From NCBI RefSeq assembly GCF_015832195.1, contig NC_052046.1:29292911-29356910 (forward strand): a stretch of 64,000 nucleotides of DNA, written 5' to 3'. This stretch comes from Motacilla alba alba (taxonomy: Eukaryota > Chordata > Aves > Passeriformes > Motacillidae). Under the pieces are notes generated by a model. The model saw only the letters and a list, made by a program, of their open reading frames with translations, did not search any database and was not told where the DNA came from. Every line of letters begins with the position of its first letter. Positions within the stretch are counted from its first letter, which is position 1. Positions 12,436 through 24,600 of this stretch are shown piece after piece. The position numbers were made by a program, and so were the translations under genes.

Positions 12436-13824
12436 CTTCAAATGAAAGCAGGAACAAAAAACATCACCAAAATTCAGATATGACCAATGTTTTCACAGAA
12501 AAGCATACTTTATGTTAATTTCTGTTAAATTTGAATGCCTTCACACTTGCACAGAAGGGAGGACACACTTCCTTTAGACCTGTTATTAGTTTTAGTATCA
12601 AAGGCAAAGCCTGCACACAAAGTGCAGAGCTGGGGACAGTGAGCAGCACTCTTGGGGTAAAATCTGACAGTCACTTATAATTTCTGCAGCTGCTATCAGC
12701 CTCCTAAGAGTCCCACCCAAACTCACTATGGTCAAGTGAGGATTCTATGACTGCAGCCATAAAAGCAAACTCCTTCACCTCAGAGTGTCACAGTAGAGAG
12801 ACAAATGACAGCCCATGCACTTACCAAGGCCATAACATTTTATAGATAGGAAAAAATTCAAAGCCACATTTCAGAAAGAATTCAAGGAAAGGAGGTGCAA
12901 TTGTAATGGCATCTCCAGGTATGTTGTGTCTGTGATCTGAACTTATTATCCATACATCAGTTTGCAGTATCTTTGCAAAGAATTGCTGATTAAAACAATG
13001 TTCACTTTTTTAAACTCTGCATATATACCCTTTTCTGTGAGCAGCACTGCATCTCATATAATGGCCTGTAGCAATTCATTGGCAGCATGGGTTTCCTCTT
13101 TTTATGCAAGTGAACAGAAAAATGATAAAAAGAAAAACAATAGACTCTTTCTGCCCTAAAAAGCTGACAGTGACAGCTACCACTAAATGATCTCTTGGTG
13201 ATAGCAACTTGATGCATTTCTGTCTGTTTTTGTTGTGCTTTCTTTAGCTTCTTTTGTTGATTTGTTTGCCTGTTTCTTTGTCTTATGAGTGTTTAAAATT
13301 GTACTACAGATTTGTTTGGGGGTTTAATGGTTTTCTGGCTTGATCAGAGAAAAATTCATTCTGACTTTATCAAGCAAGTAGTTTTCAGACTGTTTTGCTC
13401 ATACTTCACCTTTCAGAGAGTTTGATATCCAAGATCTGATGTGAGAGCTGAATTATTCATTACCTAATGCATAGGTTCTATCTCCTGAATAATTTAAAAA
13501 TTATAGAACTTTTCCTCTACCAAAACAGATAACACAGGTCTTTTTAGAGATCTAAATGGTATAAATGACACAAGAGTTTACCAGCAAGAATACTTACAGG
13601 ATTCAAAACAAACAAATTTTTAAAAAGCAAAATACTTTTTGAAACACAGAAAAATACAAGTTTCTTTTTGATCATCTGCCTATAGTCTTCATTAATTTTA
13701 CTTAATTATAGCAAAAGATTAGGGGATGAGCTGAAAACCTTCAGACACGCAGAAGTTAGCAAAAGAAAGAATGAGGCTTCCATAGCTATGGGTCACCCTG
13801 CTATTAAAGGTTAAAATGCTATTT
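12436..13824. other. TMC2 intron, 3' part
   Basis: This is the intron preceding the 12295-12435 exon. It ends on the minus strand with a T-rich tract and the acceptor AG at 12436-12437. The rest is unique AT-rich sequence with no recognisable element. Confidence 0.55.
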
Positions 13825-14300
13825 ATTATCATAGAGCCATAGAATCACAGAATGGTTTGGGTTGGAAGGAACCTCAAAAATCATCTCTCTCCAACCCTCT
13901 CTGCCATATGCAAGTATGCCATTCACTAGATCAGGTTGCTCAGGACCCCATTCAGCCTGTCCTTGGACACTCCCCAGCTGTGGGAGCTTCTCCCACAGCT
14001 TCTCTGAGCAACTTGATCCAGTGCTACACCATGCTCTGAGTAAAGAATTTCTTCCTAACATATAATATAAATGTGTTCTCTTTCCGTTTAAAACCTTTCG
14101 CCCTTGTTCTGTCACTGTCTGGCCATATTAAAAGTCTTTCTTCCTCCTTTTCATAAGCTGCCCTAAGGCAGATCTCCCCAGAACCTTCTCTTCTCTAGGG
14201 TGAACAATTCCAATTCTCTTAGCCTGTCCTGTAGGAGATATTCCATCCCTCTGAGCACCATTGTGGCCAATACTGAATAGACTGTCACCTTAGAAAGTTG
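13825..14300 (-). mobile_element. CR1 LINE 3' fragment
   Basis: The plus strand begins with the reverse complement of the CR1 3' terminus (ATAGAATCACAGAATGGTTT, then GGGTTGGAAGGAACCTC). It continues through the 3' UTR (CCTGTCCTTGGACACTCCCC near 13958) into the end of ORF2 (CTGTCACTGTCTGGCCATAT, and the GGTGAACAATTCC patch near 14200). It is 5'-truncated and lies within the large TMC2 intron. Confidence 0.9.
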
Positions 14301-17300
14301 TACCCATCAGTCTTACCATGTTGGGCTTTAAATGACAAAAAAACAGTATCACAGAAATCTTGAAGCTACATAAAGAAAAACTGATACTGAGAACCACGAC
14401 TATTTATTGTCATTGTGAAGAGCAAGTTGAGAATGGCGCGAAAACTGAAGAATGGATAAAGGATAACAAAGTGATTTGTGCATAAAATTTTGAGAGGAAA
14501 GTGCAGAGAGTCATGTCTTCATGAAGAACAGAAGGATTAAAAGTCTGATCTGAGAGAGCTCAGAATCCATTGTTGCAATCGGCTGTTCTCCATTTTACTA
14601 AACGGAGTGATGTGTCTTCCATCTCTGATGGAAGATTGCTGGGTTATGCAAAGCTGGAATTTGCTGGTATACAATGCTGCAGTGAGAGAGTGGGAAACAT
14701 GAGGGCTTTGTGCTAATGCAGTGAGCTTACTGAGAAAAGGAAGCTTAACAGAGCACAAGAGGTCAAGTCAGGATAACATGGGCTTTGTGCGCTTTGCCAG
14801 CTACTGCTTTGTTTCTCTTTACAAACATGTCTCATCTTCCATTCTTCACTTTCCTTTGGAACCAGAAAAATAATAAAAAATCCAAATTTCAGCATTTCTT
14901 TAAGAAATCAGTATTTTCTAGTGTGTTCACATTATGCAGCCAAAATTGGTGGAGTAACAGCAGATTTTTCCTTCAGCTCAAGTGGTGGAACACCATGTTA
15001 TTCAAGTGAGGAAACCAAAATTCTGTCTCCTGCAATCAAAAGCCTTAGCTTTTCATGAAAGATTTTTATTCACACATTTGAAGGTCAGAAGGGTTCATTG
15101 TGACCTGCAGGCTAACATAAAGCATCAAGTGTCAATAAATGTCTTGACATAAAGACCCCATCCTCCTTGACTCCAATTCAATACACATCTAAGTCAGTAG
15201 AGTTCTTGAAATCAAGGGCTTCTTCAAGTTGAATACACAATTAATTTCTTCATTCTATTCATCTCTAGTTTGGTTTTACGGCCTTATTATACATCTCTAT
15301 TTTGGTTTTAGTTTCCTCTCCTCTTTATGGATGTAATCTACTTTCTCATGATTTCTGTGTATAGCATCACAAATTAGGATGAAAATGTTTTCTTTGAGCT
15401 AGGATGTTACATGATAAGATTGGTATGACTTTGAGAGTATAGCATGACAATTCAATCAATTTTACTAAATTTGAAATCTTTCTTTCTAGTTTTTTGTGTA
15501 AATTCTATTTATATAGATAATCCCCATAGCACTGCCTCTCAGTTAATACTATTCAGTTAGAAAAAAGAAATAGCGTCTTAATCTTCCATGTACCTCCAAG
15601 CTTTCACAGAAGTTTTATACTCTCAAGTGAACTTAATAAAAGTCAATTTACTCACAGATATAGCTATGAAGTAGGAAGAATATGATCCCATTCTTTTTTT
15701 TTTTTTCTCATGTGACAGCACAGAGTTTCTAAAATCAATCAGACAAAATGAAACAAGGCAGTAAAGAACTAAACCGTTTTTTAACCCATGAACATTTCTG
15801 ACACCACAGCAAGATTAAAGGAGCAATTTATCGTTGATATTTTGGGGTTGATGATTATGAACAGTGTAGAGCAGACTCTCCTCAAATCCTTCAATAACAG
15901 GCAACAATCAGCCTCATCAACAACCATTAACATCTAAGAACAGAAGATTTAAAACTCACCAAGGAAGAACTCTTTCACCATGGCATTGCCCTGGAAAACT
16001 CACTACCACAAATTAACCAAGAGCGGAATATTTAAGTTTTGAAAAAACAAAACAACTAAACCACAAAATCAATGGAGAGTTCTTCTAGGATTCCGTTATG
16101 TCCTTTATGTAGAATTAGTAGTGCATGAAGAGGTTTTCCTGATTTAATTAAAAGTACAGAGGGGGAAGTGGGCAACTGCAGCAGATTCTATTGACTTGTA
16201 CTGTGATCTCACCAAAATGGGCCATGTTGCTAGAGTTTAGCAAAAGCGACCATGACAGCGGTAAGTACAATATTATCTCTCTGTCAAATAGTTCCACTTT
16301 TCCTTTAGGGAATTTTTTTTTTGTGTTTTCTTTCTCAACTTCTGATTTTGCTGTTTTCCTGCTATTTCATGCTGAAACACCTTGGCAATTAAAAAACTGC
16401 ATCAGCAAGGTCTATGTTTAAAGAATAGAGAGAATTTGTTGTGATAGGTCCTGCTGGACTTGATAGAGTGGCTATATTTCTATACTGCCAACCTTATTTT
16501 CCATTCTGAAACCTTGCCAACCCTTTATCTCAATCACAGCCAAACTGATCACCTGCCTGCTATCCTTCATTCTTATATTATTTTGGTTGTTTTCTTTTTT
16601 ATAAGAATGTTTTAAAATATTCTTATTTTTCTGCAATCTTTTCAGAAGCTCCTGTAAGTTTTAAAATATAATACTCTTGAGTTATCTTTGAGAGTGTCCT
16701 CAGTTTTTCCTCAAATGTTGTTAGGCTTACTACTTTGAGATCAATGTCTTGTTCAGGCAGCAATTTCAAAGTATTTAGCCCAGATTTTTGTATTTCAATA
16801 TTAAGAACTTTGGAAGACAATGAAAAACATTGCACCCTTGTTCAATTTTCTATTTTCAGTGGGTTTTTTAAATTAACACTGAGCAAATGTTTACAATGAG
16901 GATAAAAATAAGCAAAGGAACATAGGTTTACACAGTCAGGGCTGTTGCTCTGTGAGTACAGGAAACTGCACACAGGAGTAGAATTGCCACCACAGTGAAG
17001 ACCCAGCAGAAAGAAAGATTTTAGGCCTTCCCATTCTCATTGGGAAGGGAAATTAAGTAGAAAGGTATAGAAATGGGATCACAGACAAATTAAAACAGCT
17101 CCATATCTTACTGTATTTTTTCCTTTCCTTTTAGTCCTGCTGTGCTCTCCAGTATTTTTTTCCCAGAGGCATCTCTGGGAACAAAAACAGCTGTAACAAG
17201 TGCTGAATGAGGAATGAGTTTCTCTCCTTCTCCATTGAGATAGCTCCATTTGCTCCCTTATACACGGCTCCCAGGAGTTGCTTTCTTTCAAAAGTAAAAG

Positions 17301-17968
17301 AAGGGACAAGGAGCAAGGGAATGCTAGGATGGCAGAGAAATAGAAATGTTTTTCTGAAGGGCTCCCTGTCACTGGAGTCTTATAAAGCCCCCAGGTTGCA
17401 TTAGATTCTTTGGAAAATTGAAAAGAGACATTTTAGAGGAAGTGAGTGGGAGAGAGATTGGAAATCCCATTTTAGTTTTTGTTTCCAGGTTCTTGAAATT
17501 TTGGCACTGATTTGAAAGAGCTGGCTCAAAACTGACTAGGAACCAAGAATGTGATCTTCTGAGAAGCATCAAGATTTTAGTTCTATACTGGAAATAAAAC
17601 TTGGCTTTCTTGGAAGGTAATCAGCTTGGAATTTGGGGCATTTTAATATTGCAGAAAGAAAAAAGCAGAGTGGATTTCACATGTTATCACTTCCCTCTAC
17701 CACTTTCTCTTCTCCTCTGTCATTTTCACTCCCTTTCTCTAGGAAACAGCTCATATACTTGGAATATAACTAGGCAGGACTTTCCGGAAAGTTCCCATTT
17801 CACTCAGCTGTCATTTCTTCATTGCAGGACAAAGAATATCTGCCCAGCTCCAATTTGACTGTGATAAGAAAGGGAGTCATATTGACTCTTGGAATTTCAC
17901 AGCTATAAGTGAAAACAGGTTTTATGTAAGACAACTGTAGTTTTATTATAAGGAAAAAAATTAATTAC
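14301..17968. other. TMC2 intron, 5' part
   Basis: Unique AT-rich intron that starts on the minus strand with the GTAATT donor at 17963-17968. Short open frames occur but none is bounded by splice signals in phase. A plus-strand GTAAGTAC donor-like site occurs at 16261, without a convincing matching acceptor. Confidence 0.5.
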
Positions 17969-18338
17969 CCTGATCCTGATTTCTTTTTGTCTTTTTTCTT
18001 CTTGTTGGCCTTCTCTTTTTTCCCTTTTTTATCAGACTTTTTGTCCCCCTTCTTCTCATTTTTACCTTTCCCACTTTTACCCCCTTTCTCATCTTCATCT
18101 TCTTCATCATCTTCCTTGGATTTCTTATTTGCTTGATTCTTCCTGACTTTTGCAGGTTCCATGTCAGAATCACTGGCCTCATTTCCAGCTGCTCGTCCTC
18201 GTCTACGGTTTCTGTGCCTGCGATGCCCAGCTCTCCTCATCCCATCTTCATCATCCTCATCGTCCTCATCACCATGCCTGTCTCTCCCTCTGGCATGTGC
18301 TCTTCTGGTTCTTGGTGTTGCTCTCTTCCTCCCTTTAT
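17969..18338 (-). CDS. TMC2: TMC2 exon with basic and acidic low-complexity blocks (370 bp)
   Basis: This coding exon is bounded by the acceptor AATCACAG at its 5' side and the donor AGG|GTAATT at its 3' side on the minus strand. It begins with two bases and ends with two bases of split codons, enclosing 122 whole codons with no stop. The translation opens with an Arg-rich run (KGRKRATPRTRR), passes through an Asp/Glu block (DEDDEDDEDG), a second Arg/His block, a DSDME patch, a KEDDEEDEDEKGGK stretch, and finishes in repeated Lys/Gly/Asp units ending KKSGSG. Such a highly charged disordered head precedes the conserved part of mammalian TMC2. The trailing two bases GG join the C opening the 12295-12435 exon to make Gly. 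Alone it could be any charged nuclear-type protein; phase continuity with the diagnostic next exon is what identifies it. The downstream intron is about 5.5 kb. Confidence 0.75.
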
Positions 18339-18458
18339 CTGTGATTGATTAAAAAACATTAAAACACATGAGAGGAGGCATATGTTTCCTTCTATTTCAC
18401 TCTTATTAATAGTCAGAAAGTATCTGTGTCTGGCCTCAAAGTAATCCACATCACTGAC

Positions 18459-18521
18459 CTGTTCCTTTGGCATTTTCTTCATTCTCAACTGCACTGCCTT
18501 CTTCATTGTCATCACTGCCAT
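18459..18521 (-). CDS. TMC2: TMC2 N-terminal exon (63 bp, acidic)
   Basis: This internal coding exon belongs to a transmembrane channel-like gene. On the minus strand a pyrimidine-rich tract ending TTGACAG precedes it and the donor CAG|GTCAGT follows it. In the frame that joins to the next exon it reads (x)AT then GSDDNEEGSAVENEENAKGT and ends on one base (G), which completes GAT (Asp) with the AT that opens the next exon 120 bases away. The encoded 20 residues are acidic and low in complexity, as expected for the disordered cytosolic N-terminus of TMC1/TMC2. The exon starts with two bases of a codon, so an earlier exon ending on one base must exist; I could not place it. The in-frame ATG at the exon start is in another frame and is not taken as the start. 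The assignment rests on the linked exon at 12295-12435. Confidence 0.7.
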
Positions 18522-21467
18522 CTGTCAAATGAAAAAGAAAGGCCAATGGATATGAAGGGTAAATAAATTGTTAGGAATTCAGGGGTTTCAAGAAATTCTT
18601 GGCAATTACTGCTTTGTACCTATTTACAATATTTTATGAACCTAGCTTTTTGGAACATGGCAAACAGTTTTCAAAAGGTAAGATGAAGCCCAAAAAACCA
18701 GTTATACTTTCCTTCAGCACACAAATAATTATGCCTTAAAGGGACACTGAGGAGAACTCTTTCTTGTGGAAGCAATATATAGGAAAGGAGGACGCTAAAA
18801 AAAACCCTAAAATTTGGAGAACAAGGATGAAAATGCTTCTCAGACGATTCTGTGAAATTTTCTTAAACATAAGAGAGCAATAACTTGCTGAGATTAAAAA
18901 ATTACCAAGAGAATAATTTTCTGATTTGACTGGAGGGCATGAAGATCCAGACCAGCAGTGTAGCTGAAGAGTGCAGTTCCAGAAGAAAAAGCAGACCTAC
19001 TCTCAGTTCCAGCAACCAAATCTCTAAGCACAGGGATAAAACTTGATCCAGCTCACTTGTATGCTCTACCACATACAAGTTCTAGTCTATCACTCTATCA
19101 CATGAGACGTTTTTAACATTGAAGGCTTCAGAGGGATAGTCTATTTTTAGAAGATTGTAGTGTTTCTTCTTAGAAATGTCTTGCTTAATTTTTCATTATC
19201 AATCATTCTCAATAAGCTCAATGCGAGACAATGTCTGTCTACCTATTAATAAGCAGAAAATTATCCACTTCATTTGACTGGTACACTTTGAAATTGTGAT
19301 CATGGATTTATAGAGAATAAACTAAATAATAAAAATACTCTCATATGTGTTATATCCATCATAATATCTAATAAATATCTAATTAATGTGTTCTTTGAAC
19401 ACATTGGTACGAACATATCACTTAACTTGTAAGTAATCTGAAACTGCTTCTGGAACTGCTACTGATATTCCCCAGGAAAGTTTCTTCAGAAGCAATATCC
19501 GAGAAGCCAAGTTCTAATGGGCCCTTTTGAGGTTTTTTTGAGCTTGTACGTGTGGCTAAACACTTTAGACATTTTGGTGGTATTTATAGAAATAGATGGT
19601 AGTAAGAAATTAATGAGAAGAATAACAGAGATTACAATGAAATAGTAGAAGTAGCTAGTAGTTGTTCTATTCCTAAGTAATCTGTATGCTCTGTGTATAT
19701 ATTGTCCAGTTTCCCCTCTGGGCAGGTGATAGGTGCTGATTCTTATAGTTGCATTTGTTTGGTAAGAAACTGCAGGTATCTTCCTTTTTCAATAATCTCA
19801 AACATTTCTGAATTTGTCTTTATATTCTTTCTTCCCACATTCCCTGGTTGCCCAGTTTCTGTTATAAATTTTACTAAGCCACTACCAATTCATTGAAAAT
19901 TTATACATAAATTTATTTATTTAGGGACTGCTGTGGCTAGCTTCTTGACTTTGCCTAGTATCAAAGAAAAGGAGTAAAATGAAGAGTATGTCAGGCTGCA
20001 AACAAGAAGGAGTCCAGGGTCTTCTTTCACTATGTGCAGTAACAGGCTAAGTTTTATTGACCAGAATTAAATTTGCATATTAAAACAGAGTATAACTTCC
20101 CTACACAAAACACCTATTTGTAATTAACACTTTCTACCACTCTGACAGTGTCTGCACCATAATTTTTAAGATTATGCAAAAATATTGTCATTCAATATCA
20201 TCATTGGAATGCGACAATAAGTGCTCCTTTGTTCTACCTGGACACATGCCTTCTGCTGCTGACAGTAATAGGATCTCCTTTTATAAAGACCATTGTGCTG
20301 CTATTGAAAGCTTGCAAGAGGAAGACAAACACCTTTAAAGAGATACCTCGCATGCAACAGTAGAGCACTGCCTCTTATCAAAACAAATGCTGTGGCTGAT
20401 CTCCTATGGTCGAACAGAAATTCCAAGCAAAGCACTTTATTGGTAAGAGATTGGCCTCAGTATAGCCTGATGAGCCCATACAACAAGCAAACAAATGGAA
20501 GTTTATCATATATACTGAAACACGCATCAGCAGTGAAGTCTACCAAGCTTGAGTTGACATCATATTGACATAACAATGACAGTGACAAGGGACTGTGGGA
20601 CAAAGAGAATTAAACAAGGTAGAAGATAACTGCTGGAATCTGTTTCATTCTAGTAGCATAACAATAGAACATTCACTACACTGAAAATTTGAGATAAAAT
20701 TCTAAGGTAATTTACAGATTTCAGACTACTTGGAAAAAGCATTGAAAACACTGCATCTGAATATTAAGTTCTGTATGTTAATGGGTTTTCTTCATCTGAA
20801 TTATCAGGAACATGAGTGATAAAGAACATTTTTTTTAAAAATAAGGAAAAAGCCTAAAATCAAACAGAAATAGATGTTGCCATAAAATAAACCTGGAAAG
20901 CATGACCAGTAATTACATGGGACTATCAGCTAGAAATGGGTATTATAGACATGCCCAGGAAGCACTAGTGCACCTTCAAAATTTATGTCTACAAAGATTT
21001 AAAATTTTATCTCCAAACTGAACTTCATATGGAGACAAAGTGTGTTAACATGAAGACTCTTAGAGGTGTGCCCTTCTCATTCTGGTATATCTACAAAAAA
21101 AGACAATTCTTCCAGGTCATAGGTACATACAGAGAGCATTTTGCTGAAGCTCAAGGTACAGCTAAAAGTTATTGATTGTGACAGCAATGATAGCAGTTGG
21201 TGCTGCTTAGAAGAGAAAAAAATCACTGAGGAGAGGGAATTAAGAGCTTTGTCACCCCTAAAAACTGTGCTGAACCACATATATGTACAGGTTTGTGTAA
21301 GCTACGCAGCCACCCTACACTGAACCCACATTGCAGCTATCCCAGCAACTTGTATTTCAGACAAGCTACATTAACAACTTTTCTGTCTGATTGTTTTGCT
21401 CTTATTATTGAAAGACCTGTGTTGATAGTTGGCTGGGTATTTGAGCAATAAGATAAAAATAAACATT
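18522..21467. other. 5' intron or upstream flank of TMC2
   Basis: Immediately 5' of the 18459-18521 exon on the minus strand. A preceding exon must exist, because the acceptor at 18522-18523 and the codon phase require it, but none is visible here. Unique AT-rich sequence, no transposon recognised. Confidence 0.45.
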
Positions 21468-21634
21468 ACTATTATTATTGTTATATTGTTGTTGTTATTG
21501 TTATTATTGTTATATATTTTATAATTATATATAATATATTATATATAATTATAGATAATTATAGATAATAATAGTATGGATATGAATGTGAATGTGAATA
21601 TGAATATGTGAATATGAATATGGATATGAATATT
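21468..21634. repeat. Compound microsatellite (ATT/GTT, AT, GAATAT)
   Basis: A run of ATT and GTT triplets passes into an alternating AT tract, then ATAGATAATT repeats, then hexamers of the TGAATA/TGAATG type with GGATAT variants. Each section is imperfect, so it is an old slippage-prone array. Confidence 0.9.
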
Positions 21635-24600
21635 AAACTATTTCAGGTCATAAACTCCATTATACTTTTCAAAAAGGAAAAGAACATGCTAGGCAGCTCA
21701 CAATGCAGCAATTCAGGCGCTTGTGTAAAAGCCTGTCTCAATGAATTACTGGAGAAGCATTTCTAAAATGTTCAAATACAAATAACACTTTGTGATGGCA
21801 CTGTATCTAAATGCAGTTTGGCGCTTAATTTAAATATTCTGCTGTAAACCACAACATAGACAAACAGTAGAGTTCATTCCTCAAGCACTGTATTTGCATC
21901 CTACAGGGAGTCAAAATGTATTTTTTATGCTTTGGTTTGTTAAATTGTAGTATTTGTTGCAGGAAAAACATCCTCATGAGAGGATGAGAGAAACTGTAAA
22001 CTAATTTGTAAATTTGTAAACTAATCTTAGGAATTTTTAAACAGATCATGTTATTCCATTTATCAAAAGTTCAGTGAATCCTCCTGTAAAAACACCTAAT
22101 TGTCACAAAAGCACTGTCTAGAATTACCAATTTTTCCAGAAAAGGGTTAATAGAACCTCTTATCTTCACAGTGTTAATATTCATAGGGCTAATAGCAGCC
22201 TTTGACTTGGCTAACTTGAGTTAGTCTGACTCAGAGCAAAAGCTCAACTACTACACCTTCCAGGATACATCATCTTGTCCTAATGACTGTATATTTGCAT
22301 ATGTATCATTAAGTATATTTGAAGATATAGTCCATAACTCCTTTTAGTCTAGGAAATCCAATCACATTCTTATTTTTTTTCCAAGTAGTTTAAGGGAAAC
22401 TTTCTCATCTTTCTAGATTAAGGGCAGTGATAGTGTAATCTAAGTAAACTATCATTTTACTCGAAGTCTTATTTAGACTACAGCCATAAATAAGACTACA
22501 AGACTTAAAGAAGGTGTCCAGAATATGGGCTCAGACCAACTTGCAAGTCACAAACACAAGGCAGAATATCAAACAGCTCAGAGAGAGGGCTCCAAACATT
22601 GACATGTTGGCTGCTGAGGAAACTAAGGGCAGAAAAAAAAGCATAACATTGTAGTCTTTGTTCTATCAGGTGTCTGTTTAGCAGATCATAAGAATAGTTT
22701 TACCCTTACCTTGATTTCCCAAGTTGTTTTTATACCTTCTATCAAAAACTCTTGCCCAGATTCCATGCTTTGGATTTTTTTTTAACTTATTCTATACTGA
22801 CATTCTTTTATGGATTTTTCACTGTGAGAGGAATAATAATTCTTGAAACTAACTCATAGAATATGGCCCACTCTTGCCATATCTGTGCTCCCACTACTAC
22901 TGTGTAAAGCTGACTGCTGCTAAGCAGTTCTGCATTTTGGTGCTACAAAAAATTCCATGGAATGCAATCCAAACCTGTATATCAAAAATGTTGTCTGACT
23001 TTTTGTATATGTTATAAAAACAAATTTCCACAATTAATTGTCTAGCCAATGAAATGGATCATCTGCCAACAGAGCCTTGTAAACAACTACTGTGTTTTCC
23101 TCTGAACTGGACCATGTCCTTTAAGTGCTGGAAAGACATCAACCTGGATAGATAATAAACTCAGTGTTCAACAAGAGGAAATGTCAAAAATGCAAGATTG
23201 TACTAGACAATAAATGCTTGGCAAGTACTAGTCAAAAAAAGAGGAGTGTTATGTAACACTCAGTTCTATATATTTACATACATTTCTATAGTATTCTTTC
23301 TAATCATGGATATATGAGAGTATCTCACAACGCTCCTGTAACAATAAATATCACTGGAAGTAACACCTGTGAAATACACCAGAAATATTTTATCAAGATA
23401 TCTCAGAAAGCTTATTGGAAAAGTGAATTAGTGAAGGCTTCAACATGTAAGATTTGTGACCTTAACACTAAAGACCCCATCCTCTTAGTCTCTTTACAGA
23501 CTTTGGGAAGAACACCTTGGCTCACCTTGGGCACAAAAGAAGAGAGCTTGAAACACAGAAATCTTAAATAAAAATTACATTTATAGAGCAGCCATGACAC
23601 TCAGTATTTCAGACCATGCTTTATTTTTTCTCTGTTTTTTCCCAGTAAGTTCCAGTAAATTTTACTTACAATGAACAAACATAACAATCACACACAACTC
23701 AAAAAATGAATCCTGACTAGCAATAGCTATGAATTTATAAAGCAAAATAATAAACATTATTCATTTACCCACAAGCTGGCTAATATATTGCTTGTTTTTC
23801 CATCAAAATTGGCAATATCATAAATACCAAAGTAGGTAGAATATTTATGCTTCAATGTCATAAGGACACCAGGGTCTTGGAAGACTTACTGGTCTTAATG
23901 TACAATGCTGTGTATTGCAGGCCTATATATCTGAATCATTTCCAGAAATTGCCTCTGGGGCAATTAGTTTTCCCTCTGCAGCAAAGAAAATTTGCCTACC
24001 TAATATTTGAAATGTTTGAAATCAATATTTGAAAACTACAGCTGGAGACCACAGGGAGCAAATGAAATCCATTCAATTCACATCCAAAACCAGCTCATTT
24101 CTTCTCCATTTGTAAGAAAAAAATTACTTATTTTCTACTGAAAGGTCAGAGACTGAGCTCACATAGGTCATGTTGACACCGTAGCTAGTATGAGATACAT
24201 CATCTGATTGCACTCTCCTCTTTCTTCCCAGCTTCCTGCTGGGCTGTACTTATGCGTGGCAAGGTTTGGTAGCTGTGTCTCAGTTTGAGCAGGACTTCTA
24301 GGCTAATCCTCCCCTCAGGGATAAGTTGTTTATTGCATTACTTCAGTGCAAGGATTCTAAAATACGATATTGCTGTTATAAAGCTTACAAAAGGTAGAGG
24401 GGGAAGACAGATAAATGAGAAGCCCCTCAGCATTTCACCCCCTTCAGGGAAATGTGTAAAAGTTTCCAGGCCTCTGTACCTCACTCCATCTCTGTGTTCT
24501 CCTACCTGTGCCCTAAAAAGGTCTAACCTTGAGGTGCTTCTCCTTATCCAAGGCTAGAGAGCTGACCAGCTTGCAGGGCACACTGGTTACTGCAGTAAAA

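Noticed and set aside
18150..18352. Ser/Leu/His-rich plus-strand frames
   Set aside because: They are antisense shadows of the charged TMC2 exon.
22465..22497. Possible microRNA hairpin
   Set aside because: The stem is only 11 bp and AT-rich, too short for a precursor.
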